DNA of 14,486 bases, from NCBI GenBank assembly GCA_031293105.1, contig JAUMSA010000382.1, forward strand, positions 1-14,486, given 5' to 3'. Positions 13,914 to 14,486 of this stretch are shown here, piece by piece. Position 1 is the first letter of the stretch. Each line of letters opens with the position of its first letter. A program made the position numbers and the translations under genes. The notes under the pieces were generated by a model. The model did no database searches. It had not been told where the DNA came from and was given only the letters and a program-made list of their open reading frames with translations. Origin of the DNA: Butyricicoccus sp. (GTDB lineage Bacteria > Bacillota > Clostridia > Oscillospirales > Butyricicoccaceae).

Positions 13914-13942
13914 TTGAAAAATCCGGATTTTTGTACTATTCT
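13914..13942 (+). promoter_or_regulatory. Proximal promoter of the DUF1292 gene with a palindrome in the spacer
   Basis: -35 TTGAAA at 13914-13919 and -10 TATTCT at 13937-13942 are 17 bases apart. A perfect 16-bp palindrome, AAAAATCCGGATTTTT at 13917-13932, overlaps the -35 and spacer and could be an operator. The remaining leader has a CGGCGG/CCGCCG hairpin at 13961-13975. Confidence 0.45.
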
Positions 13943-14000
13943 ATTGGTTGTAAGGAATCACGGCGGCAACCGCCGCAATCTGCACAGAGAGGATTAAGCT

Positions 14001-14282
14001 ATGAGCGAAGCATTTGGCAACGATTACGTCGTGCTGACCGATGAGGACGGCAACGAAGTCGAATTCCAGCACATCGACACCGTCGAAGTCGACGGCCAGA
14101 CCTACATGGCCTTTATCCCGGCCGAACTTGCCGTGGACGAAGAAGCTGAGGTGGTCATCCTCAAGGTGATCGAAGAAAACGGCGAGGAAATCCTCGCGAC
14201 CGTGGAGGACGACGACGAAGCCGACAAGATCTTCGATATCGTCATGGAACGGGTCGAGGATATGTACGAAGACGAGGAATAA
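14001..14282 (+). CDS. DUF1292 (YrzB-like) acidic protein
   Basis: 93 residues, strongly acidic, with the family opening VLTDEDGNEVEFQHIDTVEVDGQTYMAF at about 11-38 and a run of acidic residues to the C-terminus. DUF1292/YrzB genes usually stand with ruvX and the IreB gene; here it stands alone next to a candidate 6S RNA. Its function is unknown. GAGAGG at 13987-13992 is the ribosome site 8 bases before the ATG. The stop codon TAA ends immediately before the presumed RNA gene, leaving no room for an independent spacer. Confidence 0.9.
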   Translation: MSEAFGNDYVVLTDEDGNEVEFQHIDTVEVDGQTYMAFIPAELAVDEEAEVVILKVIEENGEEILATVEDDDEADKIFDIVMERVEDMYEDEE

Positions 14283-14283
14283 T

Positions 14284-14480
14284 GTTCCCCCTGCCCTGTT
14301 CGACAGCAGCTCTTTTTCAACCCACATCTCTTATATGGGATTCCGAAAATCTTCCCTGGTGGAGCGCAGGCCTCCCGCGAATCAAAAGTGGATGTTGGAA
14401 GCACAGAAACCCGGGATAGGAAACCCACCTGCTCTCACGTGCAGGTTAGCAATGGGGCTGCATCGGCAATGGCGGGGGCC
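14284..14480 (+). ncRNA. ssrS: 6S RNA candidate (SigA-RNA polymerase regulator)
   Basis: The two ends form a closing stem: CCCCC-u-GCC at 14287-14295 with GGCGGGGG at 14471-14478. After an internal loop containing the 6S-typical TGTTCG (14297-14302) a second helix forms, CAGCTC (14307-14312) with GGGCTG (14455-14460). This order at both ends, including TGCATCGGCAAT in the 3' strand, resembles 6S RNA, which mimics an open promoter and binds housekeeping RNA polymerase in stationary phase. A hairpin ACCTGC/GCAGGT at 14427-14446 lies in the 3' half. Total length near 195 nt fits. The ends are estimates and no terminator is seen before the window stops. Identification is from memory of the family, not an alignment. 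Confidence 0.62.
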
Positions 14481-14486
14481 TTATAC

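Overview
The window is a high-GC (roughly 60 percent by eye) stretch of a Firmicutes chromosome. Gene content points to a gut-type clostridium of the Oscillospiraceae/Butyricicoccaceae kind: clostridial NifS/NifU, infC-rpmI-rplT behind a terminator-bearing leader, DUF6472 and DUF1292 small proteins, a SigI/RsgI pair, and an SLH-anchored surface protein. The assignment rests on gene families, not on a database match. I see no mobile element, tRNA, rRNA or CRISPR array.

Left part, plus strand (1-5475): cysteine desulfurase (nifS) and Fe-S scaffold (nifU) form the end of an Isc-type operon closed by a strong hairpin terminator. Next comes the full-length transcription-repair coupling factor mfd. 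Between mfd and the next convergent gene lies the most unusual feature: a near-consensus promoter, whose spacer and -10 carry a DtxR-like inverted repeat, followed by about 150 nt with no credible ORF and a strong intrinsic terminator. I read this as a candidate metal-regulated small RNA.

Middle part, minus strand (5479-10649, read right to left): a VTC-type (polyphosphate-polymerase-like) protein, a DUF4956 membrane protein and a secreted beta-helix carbohydrate-binding protein with three SLH domains form a tight operon with overlapping or nearly touching genes. Downstream on the same strand is an overlapping sigI-rsgI pair. The RsgI is short, has no obvious extracellular sensor, and has Asn-Ser where the family normally has the autoproteolytic Asn-Pro. 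The order suggests a cell-surface system with its own sigma/anti-sigma switch.

Right part: still on the minus strand, a tiny Cys-containing DUF6472 gene sits between two terminators downstream of a PrsA-like secreted parvulin foldase with its own extended -10 promoter. Then comes the infC-rpmI-rplT operon, where infC appears to start at AUU and the 168-nt leader contains an attenuator with a duplicated AACGGGT switch element. Divergently, on the plus strand, a DUF1292 gene with a palindrome in its promoter is followed directly by what looks like 6S RNA, running to the window edge.
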